Below are positions 1-8,727 of a DNA stretch of 64,000 nt, in pieces. The notes under the pieces are model-generated. The model was given only the letters and a program-made list of their open reading frames with translations. It did no database searches and had not been told where the DNA came from. The stretch covers positions 372,001 through 436,000 of the forward strand of contig NZ_JAJOYS010000002.1 of the NCBI RefSeq assembly GCF_021166475.1. The letters are read 5' to 3'. A program made the translations under genes and the position numbers. The stretch is from Pelagibacterium xiamenense. Lineage in GTDB: Bacteria > Pseudomonadota > Alphaproteobacteria > Rhizobiales > Devosiaceae. The first letter of the stretch is position 1, and each line of letters opens with the position of its first letter.

Positions 1-1009
1 ACTTCGGCGGTCCTGTAGCCCTCAGACCCGACCGGCTTGACGCGCCAGTCCGCGACCGCAGCGACAAGCCGTGCCGACTGCGTCTTGGAGAGATCGGCCA
101 GATTGCCGCAAATTCCGCAGTCATCGACAATCTTCTGCGCCACGCGCCGCGGCAGGATTTCGGCCAGCGCGTTCAAGACCGATTGCTTGCCGCGCGATCC
201 GCGCGCCGCCTGCAGCCAATCGGCCATGTTCCTGCCCGGTGCCATATCGATAGCCATCTCGTCCCCCTCCCGCCAATAGGACGATATCTGCAGGATGGCA
301 GGACCGCTCAGCCCGCGATGCGTAAATAGCATCGCCTCGTCGAACCGGGTCTTGCCGCGGGCGACACGCACGTCGAGGCCAATACCTGCAAGCGGCTTGA
401 TGGTTTCGAGCAGTCCGGCTTCGAATGTCATGGGAACGAGCGCGGGACGAGTCTCGACAACAGGCACGCCGAATTGCTCGGCAACCTGATAGGCGAAGCC
501 CGTCGCTCCCATTTTCGGGATCGACTTGCCGCCGGTAGCGACGACCAGCGAAGCGCAGCGCACAGGACCGGTGCTCAATGCGACAAGAAACCCGCCCTCC
601 TCGCGTGCGACCGAAATCGCTTGCGTCTCGAGTTCCAGAACGGCCCCGCCCGCCTCCATCTCGTTGCGCAGCATGTCGATGATCTGTTGCGACGAGCCGT
701 CGCAAAACAGCTGCCCGAGCGTTTTTTCGTGGTAGGCAATGCCATACCGTTCCACCAAAGCGATAAAATCGGTCGCCGTGTATCGCTTGAGCGCGGAAAT
801 CGCAAAGCGCGGATTGGCTGACAGAAACCGGTCGGGCGTCGTGTGGATATTCGTGAAATTGCACCGTCCGCCGCCGGAAATCCGGATCTTCTTCCCCGGC
901 GCGTCGGCATGATCGGTCACCAGCACGCTGCGGCCGCGTTGCCCGGCGACCGCTGCGCACATCATCCCCGCCGCCCCGGCGCCGATCACCACAACGTCGA
1001 ATTCCCGCA
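1..1009 (-). CDS. NAD(P)/FAD-dependent oxidoreductase, HI0933/YhiN-like (partial, 3' end outside window)
   Basis: The reading frame opens at the ATG complementary to 1007-1009 and stays open for 336 codons to the left edge, so the C-terminus is missing. The protein begins MREFDVVVIGAGAAGMMCA, a Rossmann FAD-binding GxGxxG motif, followed near residue 44 by the KIRISGGGRCNFTN stretch typical of HI0933/YhiN flavoproteins. A second glycine-rich segment (VVATGGKSIPKMGATG) lies near residue 165. The family consists of cytoplasmic flavoproteins of poorly defined function, so no substrate is assigned. Overlapping frames on both strands are shadows of this gene. Confidence 0.88.
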
Positions 1010-1077
1010 TCGTCTCCCCACGAAAAGGCCTGCCAGGCGGCACCCGCAGCGCCTTCTACACGTTTGACGGCGAAATG

Positions 1078-1746
1078 TCAGATCACGCGAATGGGTGATC
1101 CCGGCGCGACGCGATCATAAAGATCGATGACGTCCTGGTTCATGAGCCGCACACAACCCGAAGAAACCGCCTTGCCGATTGTCCAGGGCTCGGGGGTTCC
1201 ATGCAGCCTGTAGAGCGTGTCCCGACCGTCCTCGAAAATGTAAAGCGCGCGCGCACCGAGCGGATTATCGATTCCCGGCGGCTGGCCGTTGCGCCATTTT
1301 TCGAGCTCGGGCTCTCGGGCGATCATTTCCGACGGCGGCGTCCAGGTCGGCCACCGTTTCTTGTGATTGATATAGCCGCCGCCCGACCATGAGAACCCTT
1401 CACGCCCGATCCCCACGCCATAGCGCATGGCCTGTCCGCCATCGCGAACGAGATAGAGATAGCGCTGAGCCGTATCGACCACGATCGTCCCCGGCCGCTC
1501 CGTCGTCGGATAGTCGACGACGCGACGGTAGTAGGCCGGATCCACATAGCGCAGATCCACCGCCGGTATCGGATAGGGCTCGCTGTAGATCGGGCCGTAC
1601 ATATCGACATAGAACGGATCGAACTGCGGCAGGCTGGGATTGGGTTGGGTCGGCGCGGTCGTCGTGCACCCCGCCAGCGTGAGCGCGGAGAGGCTGCCGG
1701 CGCCCAAAAGGAAATCCCGGCGAAGTATCGTTTTGGCTTTCGTCAT
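1078..1746 (-). CDS. L,D-transpeptidase (YkuD/ErfK family), Tat-type lipoprotein
   Basis: This is a 222-residue protein. The N-terminus reads LRRDFLLGAG, a twin-arginine signal, and runs into the lipobox LAGC with Cys27, so the product is probably a Tat-exported lipoprotein. The YkuD catalytic block is present: His182 in LHGTPEPW and the nucleophile Cys198 in SSGCVRL. Such enzymes make 3-3 cross-links in peptidoglycan or attach outer-membrane proteins to it. An in-frame ATG at 1842 would add 32 residues ahead of the signal peptide and is disfavoured; the start at 1746 puts the RR motif next to the N-terminus. Confidence 0.9.
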   Translation of the reverse strand: MTKAKTILRRDFLLGAGSLSALTLAGCTTTAPTQPNPSLPQFDPFYVDMYGPIYSEPYPIPAVDLRYVDPAYYRRVVDYPTTERPGTIVVDTAQRYLYLVRDGGQAMRYGVGIGREGFSWSGGGYINHKKRWPTWTPPSEMIAREPELEKWRNGQPPGIDNPLGARALYIFEDGRDTLYRLHGTPEPWTIGKAVSSGCVRLMNQDVIDLYDRVAPGSPIRVI

Positions 1747-2025
1747 CACTTCAACTGTTTTTTGCTGAACGCCGCGGAGGGAGGACCGCGACAAGGCACG
1801 GACAGACAAGGCAGAATTATGGCTCACGGTTCCAGCCGGCATGCGTGAACAAACCCGGTCATCGTCAGCAACCGTCCCGCGTCACAGCACGATATCCCAT
1901 GGTAATTGCCCAAAATTACGACGCACAGCCAACGACTTAGACCACTGGCACGCGTCGTCGGAACACTGGTCCCGAAATGGTTTATTTTTTGGAAACCTGG
2001 ACTTGGCTCGCAAACATGTGACCGG
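1747..2025. other. Intergenic region between uup and the L,D-transpeptidase gene
   Basis: There are 279 bases with no convincing gene. The stretch is less GC-rich than its surroundings and holds an inverted repeat GTAATT-N6-AATTAC at 1902-1919. It must carry the promoter of the L,D-transpeptidase gene, but no clear -35/-10 pair is visible. A T-run (1980s) does not follow a clean stem on either strand. Confidence 0.4.
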
Positions 2026-3834
2026 TCAGCCCTCGATCTCCTCGCGCAGCAATTCGAGTTCGAGCCACCGGTCTTCATATTCGGCAAGCTTGTCCTGCGC
2101 CGCAACGAAGGCCGCCGTCGTCTTTTCAAAGAGCGCCGGGTCCCGGTTATAGAGCGCCGGATCGTCGAGCGTCTTTTGCAGCCCATCCATTTCGGCCTTG
2201 AGCGCATCCATCTCCTTGGGCAGCGTTTCAAGCGCATGTTTGTCCTTGAAGCTGAGCTTGCGCTTGGGCTGCACCGGTGCCGGCTTTGAGGGCTGTTTCG
2301 GGGCAGGCGCGCTTTGCGGCTTCTCGACAGTCCGCGCCCTGACGCCTTCCCCGCGCTGGGCAACCATGTCCGAGTACCCGCCCGCATATTCCGCCCAGCG
2401 CCCGTCACCTTCAGCAACGATCACCGAAGACGCGACCTTGTCGAGAAAGTCGCGGTCGTGGCTCACGACGATGACCGTACCCTTGTAATCCGCGATCATC
2501 TCTTCGAGCAGGTCGAGCGTTTCGAGATCGAGGTCGTTGGTCGGCTCGTCGAGCACCAGCACATTGGACGGCAGCGCGAGCGCCCGCGCCAGCGTCACCC
2601 TGTTGCGTTCGCCGCCCGAGAGCTTGCCCACGGCTGTGCGCGCCTGCTCGGGCGTGAAGAGGAATTCCTTCATATAACCGATGACGTGCTTGCTCTGCCC
2701 ATTGATGGTGAGCGTATCGCTGCCTCCGCCTGTCAGGACGTCCTTGAGCGCCATATCCGGGTCGAGCGAGGCCCGGCGCTGGTCGAGCACCGCCAGTTCG
2801 AGCCGTGTACCCAACCGCACGGTGCCGCTATCGGGCGAAAGTTCTCCGGTCAGCATACGGATGAGCGTCGTCTTCCCTGCCCCGTTCGGCCCGACGATGC
2901 CGACCCGCGCACCGCGAAGGATACGCGTCGAGAAATTCGCCACAACCGCGCGTTCCCCAAAGGATTTCCAGACATCCTCGGCCTCGACCACCATCGCGCC
3001 GGATTGCTCGCCCTCCGCGACAGTCATCCTCACATTGCCCTGCGGCCCGCGATAGTCCCGAACCTTCTTGCGCAAATCGGACAGCTCGTTCATGCGCCGG
3101 ACATTGCGTTTACGCCGTGCGGTGACGCCATAGCGCACCCAATGTTCCTCGGCGACGATCTTGCGGGCGAGCTTGTGCTGTTCTTTTTCCTCCTGCTCGA
3201 GGAAGTCGTCGCGCCACGCCTCGAAACCGGCAAAGCCCTGATCGATCCGCCGCGTCTCACCGCGGTCGATCCAGACCGTGACCCGCGTAAGGTCGGACAA
3301 GAACCGCCGGTCATGGCTGATGAGCACCAGCGCCGATTTCATCGATTTGAGCTCGCTTTCGAGCCATTCGATCACCGGCAGGTCGAGGTGATTGGTCGGC
3401 TCGTCGAGCAGCAGGATGTCCGGCTCCGGCGCCAGCACACGCGCCAGCGCCGCCCGCCGCGCCTCACCGCCCGAAAGCGCCTTGGGATGTTCCGTGCCCG
3501 TCAGCCCCAGCTGCTCGAGGAGGTATTGCGCGCGGAACGGGTTGTCCGCGCCCTCGAGCCCGTCTTCGACATAGGCGAGCGTTGTTTCATAGCCCGAAAG
3601 GTCCGGCTCCTGCGCCAGATAGCGGACGGTCGCGCCCGGCTGCACGAAGCGCTCGCCGCCATCAGGCTCGATCTCACCCGCCGCGATCTTCAAGAGCGTC
3701 GACTTGCCCGACCCGTTCCGCCCCACGAGCGCGATCTTGTCGCCCGGCAACACGGAAAGGTCGGCGCTCGTGAGCAATTCGGTGCTGCCGAGTACGAGGC
3801 GGATCGATTGCAGGGCGAGAAGCGGTGGAGCCAT
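2026..3834 (-). CDS. uup: ABC-F family ATPase Uup
   Basis: The 602-residue protein has two ABC ATPase domains and no membrane segments. The first Walker A (GRNGSGKST) is at about residues 38-46, with LSGGEARR and LLLDEPTNHLD after it. The second has GPNGAGKTT, LSGGERNR and LVLDEPTNDLD. The charged C-terminal tail after residue 500 (KPAPVQPKRKLSFKDKH, then heptad-like sequence) matches the DNA-binding coiled coil of Uup. ABC-F proteins act on ribosomes or, for Uup, in DNA repair and transposon-excision phenotypes. It is divergent from the thioredoxin-like gene at 3942, with 107 bases between them. Confidence 0.93.
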   Translation of the reverse strand: MAPPLLALQSIRLVLGSTELLTSADLSVLPGDKIALVGRNGSGKSTLLKIAAGEIEPDGGERFVQPGATVRYLAQEPDLSGYETTLAYVEDGLEGADNPFRAQYLLEQLGLTGTEHPKALSGGEARRAALARVLAPEPDILLLDEPTNHLDLPVIEWLESELKSMKSALVLISHDRRFLSDLTRVTVWIDRGETRRIDQGFAGFEAWRDDFLEQEEKEQHKLARKIVAEEHWVRYGVTARRKRNVRRMNELSDLRKKVRDYRGPQGNVRMTVAEGEQSGAMVVEAEDVWKSFGERAVVANFSTRILRGARVGIVGPNGAGKTTLIRMLTGELSPDSGTVRLGTRLELAVLDQRRASLDPDMALKDVLTGGGSDTLTINGQSKHVIGYMKEFLFTPEQARTAVGKLSGGERNRVTLARALALPSNVLVLDEPTNDLDLETLDLLEEMIADYKGTVIVVSHDRDFLDKVASSVIVAEGDGRWAEYAGGYSDMVAQRGEGVRARTVEKPQSAPAPKQPSKPAPVQPKRKLSFKDKHALETLPKEMDALKAEMDGLQKTLDDPALYNRDPALFEKTTAAFVAAQDKLAEYEDRWLELELLREEIEG

Positions 3835-3941
3835 GATGATTGCGGGCGTTTCCGGTCCGGCGCGATAGGGCCGGTCATGAAGGTGACATATCGACCCGCG
3901 AGATATGACGCTGGCGGCGGGAACACAAGAGCGATTGCGAA

Positions 3942-4475
3942 ATGTGCCGAAGGTACGCGACGATCGGCAATCTTCTGGCGGCGTACATCGCGCTCGGTGC
4001 GACGCTGTTGCCTGGCCTCGCTATAGCGCAGGATCGCGCTGACCTTGGCGCGCTCACCGTGATTGATGCTGCCGGCCGCCAGACAAGCCTCGCCGAACGC
4101 ATCCCGGACGCTCCCGCCATCGTGCACTTCTGGGCCACATGGTGTATCCCTTGCCGCGAAGAACTGCCGCAGATCGACGCCTTCCACCAGGTGCTGGAGC
4201 GGGAGGGGCTCTCAAACCGTTTCGTCGTCGTATCCGTCGACAAGCTGGCATTCTACCAGGTCGCTGCGTTTCTCGAAGACGACCTCGGCATCGGCCTCGA
4301 AACGATTCTCGTCACCAACGGCAATCCCGGCGCGACACTTGGCCTGTTCGGCTATCCATATACGCTGACGCTCAACGCCGATGGCAGGATCGCCGAACGC
4401 TTCCCTGGCCCTCTCCAATGGGCCGACTCCGGGGTCTCGGCGCAGTTGCGCGCTCACGTAGCGCCTACCCGGTAG
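3942..4475 (+). CDS. TlpA-like thioredoxin-fold protein
   Basis: The 177-residue protein has an N-terminal hydrophobic segment ending LPGLAIAQ near residue 30, which looks like a signal peptide. The thioredoxin-fold motif FWATWCIPC follows, with redox cysteines 68 and 71. Later sequence (GNPGATLGLFGYPYTLTLNADGRI) fits the cis-Pro region of TlpA/ResA proteins (here YPYT). It is probably a periplasmic thiol-disulfide reductant, perhaps for cytochrome maturation or metallochaperones; the partner is unknown. It converges with the EEP-family gene, and the last 11 bases of the two genes overlap. Confidence 0.83.
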   Translation: MCRRYATIGNLLAAYIALGATLLPGLAIAQDRADLGALTVIDAAGRQTSLAERIPDAPAIVHFWATWCIPCREELPQIDAFHQVLEREGLSNRFVVVSVDKLAFYQVAAFLEDDLGIGLETILVTNGNPGATLGLFGYPYTLTLNADGRIAERFPGPLQWADSGVSAQLRAHVAPTR

Positions 4476-5220
4476 GCTCCGCAGCACCTTCGGCCGCCGA
4501 GTGCTCACGCTCGGGACGGCCATGCGCGCCCACCGTCAGCCTTGCCCAGATCGGCAGGTGATCGGACCCCCTGCGCGCCAGCTCCGACATGTGCACCCCG
4601 GCGTCCTCGACATCGATATCCGTGGTCGTGATGATCCTGTCGAACGCGACCACGGGCCGGGAAGCATGAAAGCTCGGTCCGGGCGCGATGATGTTGTGGT
4701 CCTCGGCAAAATGCGCGAGGCACCCGCCCTCTGTCGTCCATTCGTTGAGATCGCCCATGATCACCGTCGGCAGGCTCTCATCGAGCACGTCGAGCTGGTG
4801 AAGCACCGACTGCGCCTGCCGCCTGCGCCACAGATCGACGAGCCCCAGATGCAACCCGATTACCCGCAACTTGACCGTCCCGACCCTCAAATCCGCCAGA
4901 ACCGCGCCGCGCGGCTCGAGCGCCGGCAAGGTAAGCGTCGATTGGTCCAGAACCTCGATCCCCCGCCGCACGAGGATCGTGTTGCCGTGCCAGCCGAGGC
5001 TCTGCTGGCGCACGCCGAACGATATCGGCTCATAGTCCGTCGTTTGCCGGATCATCTCCGGCGAAAGAGACGTTTCCCGGCTTCCAAACCGCCGGTCCAC
5101 CTCCTGGACCGCGACGATATCCGCGTCAATTTCGGTGATGATCTCAAGTATGCGCTGCGGGTCGCGCCGCCAGTCCAGCCCGACACTTTTGCGGATATTG
5201 TACGAAGCGACGCTGATCAT
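4465..5220 (-). CDS. Endonuclease/exonuclease/phosphatase (EEP) family protein
   Basis: The 251-residue protein carries the EEP-fold motifs in order: ASYNIRKSVGLDWRRDP (residues 5-21), AVQEVDRRFG with the metal-binding Glu, ILVRRG, VIMGDLNEW (Asp/Asn catalytic pair) and GSDHLPIWARL (terminal Asp-His). There is no signal peptide, so it is likely cytoplasmic. The family includes DNases and phospholipid or nucleotide phosphodiesterases; the substrate cannot be told here. It overlaps the convergent thioredoxin-like gene by 11 bases. Confidence 0.87.
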   Translation of the reverse strand: MISVASYNIRKSVGLDWRRDPQRILEIITEIDADIVAVQEVDRRFGSRETSLSPEMIRQTTDYEPISFGVRQQSLGWHGNTILVRRGIEVLDQSTLTLPALEPRGAVLADLRVGTVKLRVIGLHLGLVDLWRRRQAQSVLHQLDVLDESLPTVIMGDLNEWTTEGGCLAHFAEDHNIIAPGPSFHASRPVVAFDRIITTTDIDVEDAGVHMSELARRGSDHLPIWARLTVGAHGRPEREHSAAEGAAEPTG

Positions 5221-5341
5221 GCCGATATCATTGTCCGCGCATCATGGCAGGTCAATGAAGCCGTGCCGTTTCCGGTTGCTCAAATCTTCGAAATCGATCG
5301 ACGCGAATTACCCCCTTTCCCATCCTCTAAAGTTCTGCTAC

Positions 5342-5449
5342 CCCTCCCGCCATCCACAGGGGTGCTCCGTATTGCCGGGGCTGAGATGCAGGCGACAAGT
5401 CTGCGGACCCTAAAGCTGATCTGGATAATACCAGCGGAGCGAGAGGGAC
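5342..5449 (+). promoter_or_regulatory. TPP (thi-box) riboswitch
   Basis: The conserved TPP aptamer elements appear in order: ggggtgctcc (5359-5368), ggggctgagatgc (5377-5389, the CUGAGA pyrimidine-sensing bulge), gaccct (5406-5411) and ctgatctggataataccag (5417-5435, the pyrophosphate-sensing arm), then ggagcgagaggga. A possible P1 pairs ccctc (5342-5346) with gaggg (5443-5447). The aptamer 3' strand is itself the purine-rich Shine-Dalgarno region, two to ten bases before the ATG at 5451. This suggests that TPP binding blocks translation initiation of the downstream operon. Confidence 0.94.
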
Positions 5450-5450
5450 C

Positions 5451-6062
5451 ATGTATTCTGGCGTCCAGTTTTCCCTATACCCAATGTCCGGCGATTTCGT
5501 CGGCGTCATCACTAACGCGCTCGGCGCGCTCGATCCCCACCGCGAGCGTTTGAAGATCGAGACCGACGACGTTTCCACCCTGCTCGTCGGCCCGCCCGAG
5601 ACGCTCTTCCCCGCCATGCGCGATATCTTCGTGGCAGCCGCCAGTTCCGGCGTCCATTGCGTCTTATCCGCAACGGTCTCGCGCGGCTGCCCCGGCGGAG
5701 AAGACCAGTCGATCTGCGACACCGAGGAGACAGTCGGCGCCGTTGCAGACCTTAAGGATCGCATCGCCTCGGCGACAAAAAAGGTGGCCGACGCGCCCCG
5801 GACCGGCCAACCGGTCAACGGTCAGTTTGCCCTCTATGTGCTCGGCTCGGACACCCACATGCCCGAGGTTTATGGATGCATCGAGCTGTTGGAGAACGCC
5901 GGAATCCTCGAAAAGCCGAAACACTTCGTCACCAAGGTCGAGGGTGACGCCGGCGCGGTCTTCGAGGGCCTGAGCGAGGTCTTCCTGCGCTTCGGACCAT
6001 CCGAAGGTCACGTCACGCTCGACGTGACGATCTCGGCCAACAGCCCCAGCAAAACCGCCTAG
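5451..6062 (+). CDS. ykoF: YkoF-family thiamine/HMP-binding protein
   Basis: The 203-residue protein begins MYSGVQFSLYPMSGDFV and repeats the same kind of half-domain in its second part (NGQFALYVLGSDTHMPEVYGCI). This matches the tandem ferredoxin-like YkoF/Thi fold that binds thiamine or its hydroxymethylpyrimidine (HMP) moiety. It sits immediately after the TPP riboswitch and before thiX-thiZ-thiY, which supports a role in thiamine-precursor uptake. No signal peptide is evident. The initiator ATG lies directly behind the aptamer's 3' strand. The role is inferred from family and context. Confidence 0.87.
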   Translation: MYSGVQFSLYPMSGDFVGVITNALGALDPHRERLKIETDDVSTLLVGPPETLFPAMRDIFVAAASSGVHCVLSATVSRGCPGGEDQSICDTEETVGAVADLKDRIASATKKVADAPRTGQPVNGQFALYVLGSDTHMPEVYGCIELLENAGILEKPKHFVTKVEGDAGAVFEGLSEVFLRFGPSEGHVTLDVTISANSPSKTA

Positions 6063-6084
6063 CCCCGAGCCGGAACCTCCGATC

Positions 6085-6888
6085 ATGTCCGCCCGGTCAG
6101 CGGCGCCCCTGGCGCGCGCCACACATCTTGCGATCCATGCTCTGCCTGCGTTCCTCGCAGTCGGCGGGTTGATCCTTGCGTGGGAAGCCTACGTTCACCT
6201 CTCAGGCGTCGCCCCGGGGACGCTCCCGGCCCCCAGCCGTGTTGTGATCCAGGGCTTCGCACAGCGTGAAGCGCTTTGGCAAAACACGGTTCCCACACTC
6301 CAGGCTACCCTCTTCGGCTTCGCCTTGTCGCTTTCGAGCGCCTTCGTCTTTTCGGTTCTGATCGACTTCATACCCTTCATGCGCCGGGCGCTCTTTCCCG
6401 TGTTCATCATCAGCCAGACGCTGCCCATGGTCGCCATCGCGCCGCTGGTGGTCCTGTGGTTCGGCTTCGGGCTCATGCCCAAGATAGGGCTCGTGGCGCT
6501 CGTCACCTTTTTTCCGATCCTCGTGGCCCTCGTTCAGGGCTACGCGGCCACCGAGAAGGAACTCGAAACGCTTCTGCGCGCCATGGGGGCAAACGCGGCC
6601 CGTGTCTTTCTCACCGCGCGCCTGCCCTCGGCCCTGCCCTATTTCTTCGCCGGACTGCGGATCGCCATCACCTACGCCGTCGTCGCCGCGATCTTTGCTG
6701 AATATTCCGGCGCGGCACGCGGGCTCGGCATCTACATCCTCAACGCGAAAAACAGCTTCCGTCCCGATCTCGTCCTTGCCGCAGTGCTCGTCAGTTCGGC
6801 ACTGACGCTCTGCCTTTTTGCGGTCGCCGCAGCGATCGAATACGCCGCAACGCCCTGGCGCCACGCCGGGAAGGCATCGCGCCGATGA
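6085..6888 (+). CDS. thiX: ABC transporter permease, thiamine-precursor (HMP) uptake
   Basis: The 267-residue membrane protein has about six hydrophobic segments and the BPD_transp_1 EAA-like loop (AATEKELETLLRAMGANAARVF, about residues 152-173). It resembles permeases of the SsuC/TauC/ThiX group. The ATPase gene overlaps its end by four bases (ATGA), so the two are translationally coupled. Together with the downstream NMT1/THI5-like binding protein and the upstream TPP riboswitch this forms a ThiXYZ-type importer, probably for formylaminopyrimidine or HMP. Confidence 0.88.
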   Translation: MSARSAAPLARATHLAIHALPAFLAVGGLILAWEAYVHLSGVAPGTLPAPSRVVIQGFAQREALWQNTVPTLQATLFGFALSLSSAFVFSVLIDFIPFMRRALFPVFIISQTLPMVAIAPLVVLWFGFGLMPKIGLVALVTFFPILVALVQGYAATEKELETLLRAMGANAARVFLTARLPSALPYFFAGLRIAITYAVVAAIFAEYSGAARGLGIYILNAKNSFRPDLVLAAVLVSSALTLCLFAVAAAIEYAATPWRHAGKASRR

Positions 6889-7640
6889 AGCCCCTGCTCT
6901 CCATCGATTCGGTTGGCATGCGTTTCGATGCGCTCCAAGTGCTCAACGATATCTCCCTGCGCGTTGCCGAGGGCGAATTCGTCACGATCCTCGGCCCCTC
7001 GGGCGCGGGCAAGTCGACCCTCTTCCAACTGCTCCTGGGCGAGCACCGGCCAACCTCGGGCGCCATCACCTTTCGCTGCGCGCCGCTCGAGCGCAAGACC
7101 AACGCTTTCGCCTACATGCCCCAGCGCGATGCGCTGATGCCCTGGCGCAGGATCATCGACAATCTCACGCTCGGCCTCGAAGTCCAGGGCATGCCCCGCA
7201 AGGCGGCCCGCGAAAAGGTCCGCCCGCTTCTGCCCGAATTCGGTCTCGAGGGTTTCGAGCGGCACTATCCAAGCCAGCTCTCGGGCGGCATGCGCCAGCG
7301 CGCCGCGCTCCTGCGCACGGTCGTCCAGGACCGCCCCATGCTGCTGCTCGATGAACCCTTCGGCGCGCTGGACGCGCTCACCCGCACGCGGATGCAGGCG
7401 TGGCTCGAAACGCTCTGGGCGCACCATAGCTGGACGGCGATGCTGATCACCCACGACGTCCGCGAAGCCGTCCACCTCTCGGACCGCATCTATGTGCTTT
7501 CCGCGCGCCCGGGCCGTGTCTTGAGGGAAATCCCCGTCGCTCTCCCGCGTCCGCGGACCGCCGACCCCGCAACCGCGCGCAGAGCCCAGGCTATCGAGGC
7601 CGACATTCTCGACTTTCTACTCAAGCACACGACACCGTAA
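6885..7640 (+). CDS. thiZ: ABC transporter ATP-binding protein, thiamine-precursor uptake
   Basis: The 251-residue single-domain ATPase has Walker A GPSGAGKST (about residues 38-46), the signature LSGGMRQRAAL and Walker B LLLDEPFGALD, then the switch His in LITHDVREA. It belongs to the nitrate/sulfonate/taurine subfamily (SsuB/TauB/ThiZ). The start overlaps the stop of the permease gene by four bases, and the binding-protein gene begins 11 bases after its stop. Function follows from operon context and the TPP riboswitch. Confidence 0.9.
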   Translation: MKPLLSIDSVGMRFDALQVLNDISLRVAEGEFVTILGPSGAGKSTLFQLLLGEHRPTSGAITFRCAPLERKTNAFAYMPQRDALMPWRRIIDNLTLGLEVQGMPRKAAREKVRPLLPEFGLEGFERHYPSQLSGGMRQRAALLRTVVQDRPMLLLDEPFGALDALTRTRMQAWLETLWAHHSWTAMLITHDVREAVHLSDRIYVLSARPGRVLREIPVALPRPRTADPATARRAQAIEADILDFLLKHTTP

Positions 7641-7651
7641 AGGAGACAACG

Positions 7652-8644
7652 ATGCAGCCAGCAACCCGAGCCCTGCCCCTGATCGCCGCCGCAGCTCTGG
7701 CCCTTCCCGCCCAGGCGCAAACCCCCGTCACGGTCGCTCTCGACTGGACGCCCAACACCAACCACGTCGGGCTCTATGTTGCCCGGGAGCTTGGCTACTA
7801 CGAGGACGCGGGCCTCGACGTCGAGATTCTCCCCTATTCGGACACCAGCGCCGGTACGCTGATCGCCAACGGCATCGCCGATTTCGGCATTACCAGCACT
7901 CTGACGGTCTACAACCAGCGCGCCGCCGGTTCGGACATTCTGGGTGTCTTCGCCGTCGTCCAGAAAGAGACCGGACGTCTGGTTTTCGATGCCGGCCGCG
8001 ACGACATCCAGACCCCGGCCGACCTCGACGGGCTGACCTATGGCGGCTTCGGAACGGCCTGGGAGGGGACGCTGATCGAAACGATCGTCCGCAATGGCGG
8101 CGGCGAGGGCGACTTCGAAATGGTAACCCTGGGCACCTCGGCTTATGAGGCGCTCGCGAACGGCGCCATCGATTTCACGCTCGAAGTCTACACCTGGGAG
8201 GGCGTCCAGGCCGAAATCGAAGGTCGCGCGCAGCGCGCGTTCGCCTATGCGGACTACGGCGTGCCCGAGGAGCACACGACGCTCCTGGCGGCAAGCGAGG
8301 CCTGGCTCGAAGCCAACCCGGAAACGGCTGAGGCGTTCCTTCAGGCCACGCAGCAAGGCTATGCCTATTCTGCGGAAAATCCGGAGGACGCGGCCGAAAT
8401 CCTCATCGCCGCCAACGCCGCAACGCTCACCAACACGGATCTGGTCCACGCCTCGATGGACGTTCTCGCCAACGAGAATTACCTTTCGACCGAAGACGGC
8501 ACCGTAGGCGTGATGAACCCCAAGATGATGGACGACATGGGCCGCTTCATGTTCGAGGCCGGTCTCCTGCGCAATGGAGATGGAAACCCGCTGGACGCGA
8601 TGCCCGACTTCTCGACCTATTACACCAACGCCTATCTCGACTGA
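7652..8644 (+). CDS. thiY: ABC transporter substrate-binding protein, NMT1/THI5-like
   Basis: The 330-residue protein has a Sec signal peptide ending ALALPAQAQ near residue 24. It then reads VTVALDWTPNTNHVGLYVARELGYYEDAGLD, the hallmark start of NMT1/THI5-like proteins that bind pyrimidine precursors of thiamine (ThiY). A glycine-rich loop (YGGFGTAWEGT) near residue 125 matches the ligand-binding region. A good ribosome site (aaggagac) precedes the ATG. It is the last gene of the riboswitch-controlled operon; a 10-bp stem-loop follows it at 8687-8710. Confidence 0.92.
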   Translation: MQPATRALPLIAAAALALPAQAQTPVTVALDWTPNTNHVGLYVARELGYYEDAGLDVEILPYSDTSAGTLIANGIADFGITSTLTVYNQRAAGSDILGVFAVVQKETGRLVFDAGRDDIQTPADLDGLTYGGFGTAWEGTLIETIVRNGGGEGDFEMVTLGTSAYEALANGAIDFTLEVYTWEGVQAEIEGRAQRAFAYADYGVPEEHTTLLAASEAWLEANPETAEAFLQATQQGYAYSAENPEDAAEILIAANAATLTNTDLVHASMDVLANENYLSTEDGTVGVMNPKMMDDMGRFMFEAGLLRNGDGNPLDAMPDFSTYYTNAYLD

Positions 8645-8686
8645 CGAAAGACTGTACTTTCGCCACCAGGAATGGCACTTGGCAAA

Positions 8687-8710
8687 GGTCCCGGCGCAAC
8701 CGCCGGGACC
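8687..8710 (+). terminator. Strong stem-loop after the thi operon
   Basis: A perfect 10-bp stem GGTCCCGGCG / CGCCGGGACC closes on a CAAC loop. There is no T-tract, so it is either a Rho-type or attenuating end of the thi operon or a structure in the frcK leader. A weaker outer pairing between ATGGCAC (8672-8678) and GTGCCAT (8723-8729) encloses it and includes the first bases of the frcK start codon. Confidence 0.6.
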
Positions 8711-8727
8711 TCGATTCGCGAGGTGCC

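Noticed and set aside
2314-4026. 570-residue open frame antisense to uup
   Set aside because: It mirrors a well-supported ABC-F gene with intact motifs, has Arg/His-rich low-grade sequence and no ribosome site; this is a GC-rich shadow.
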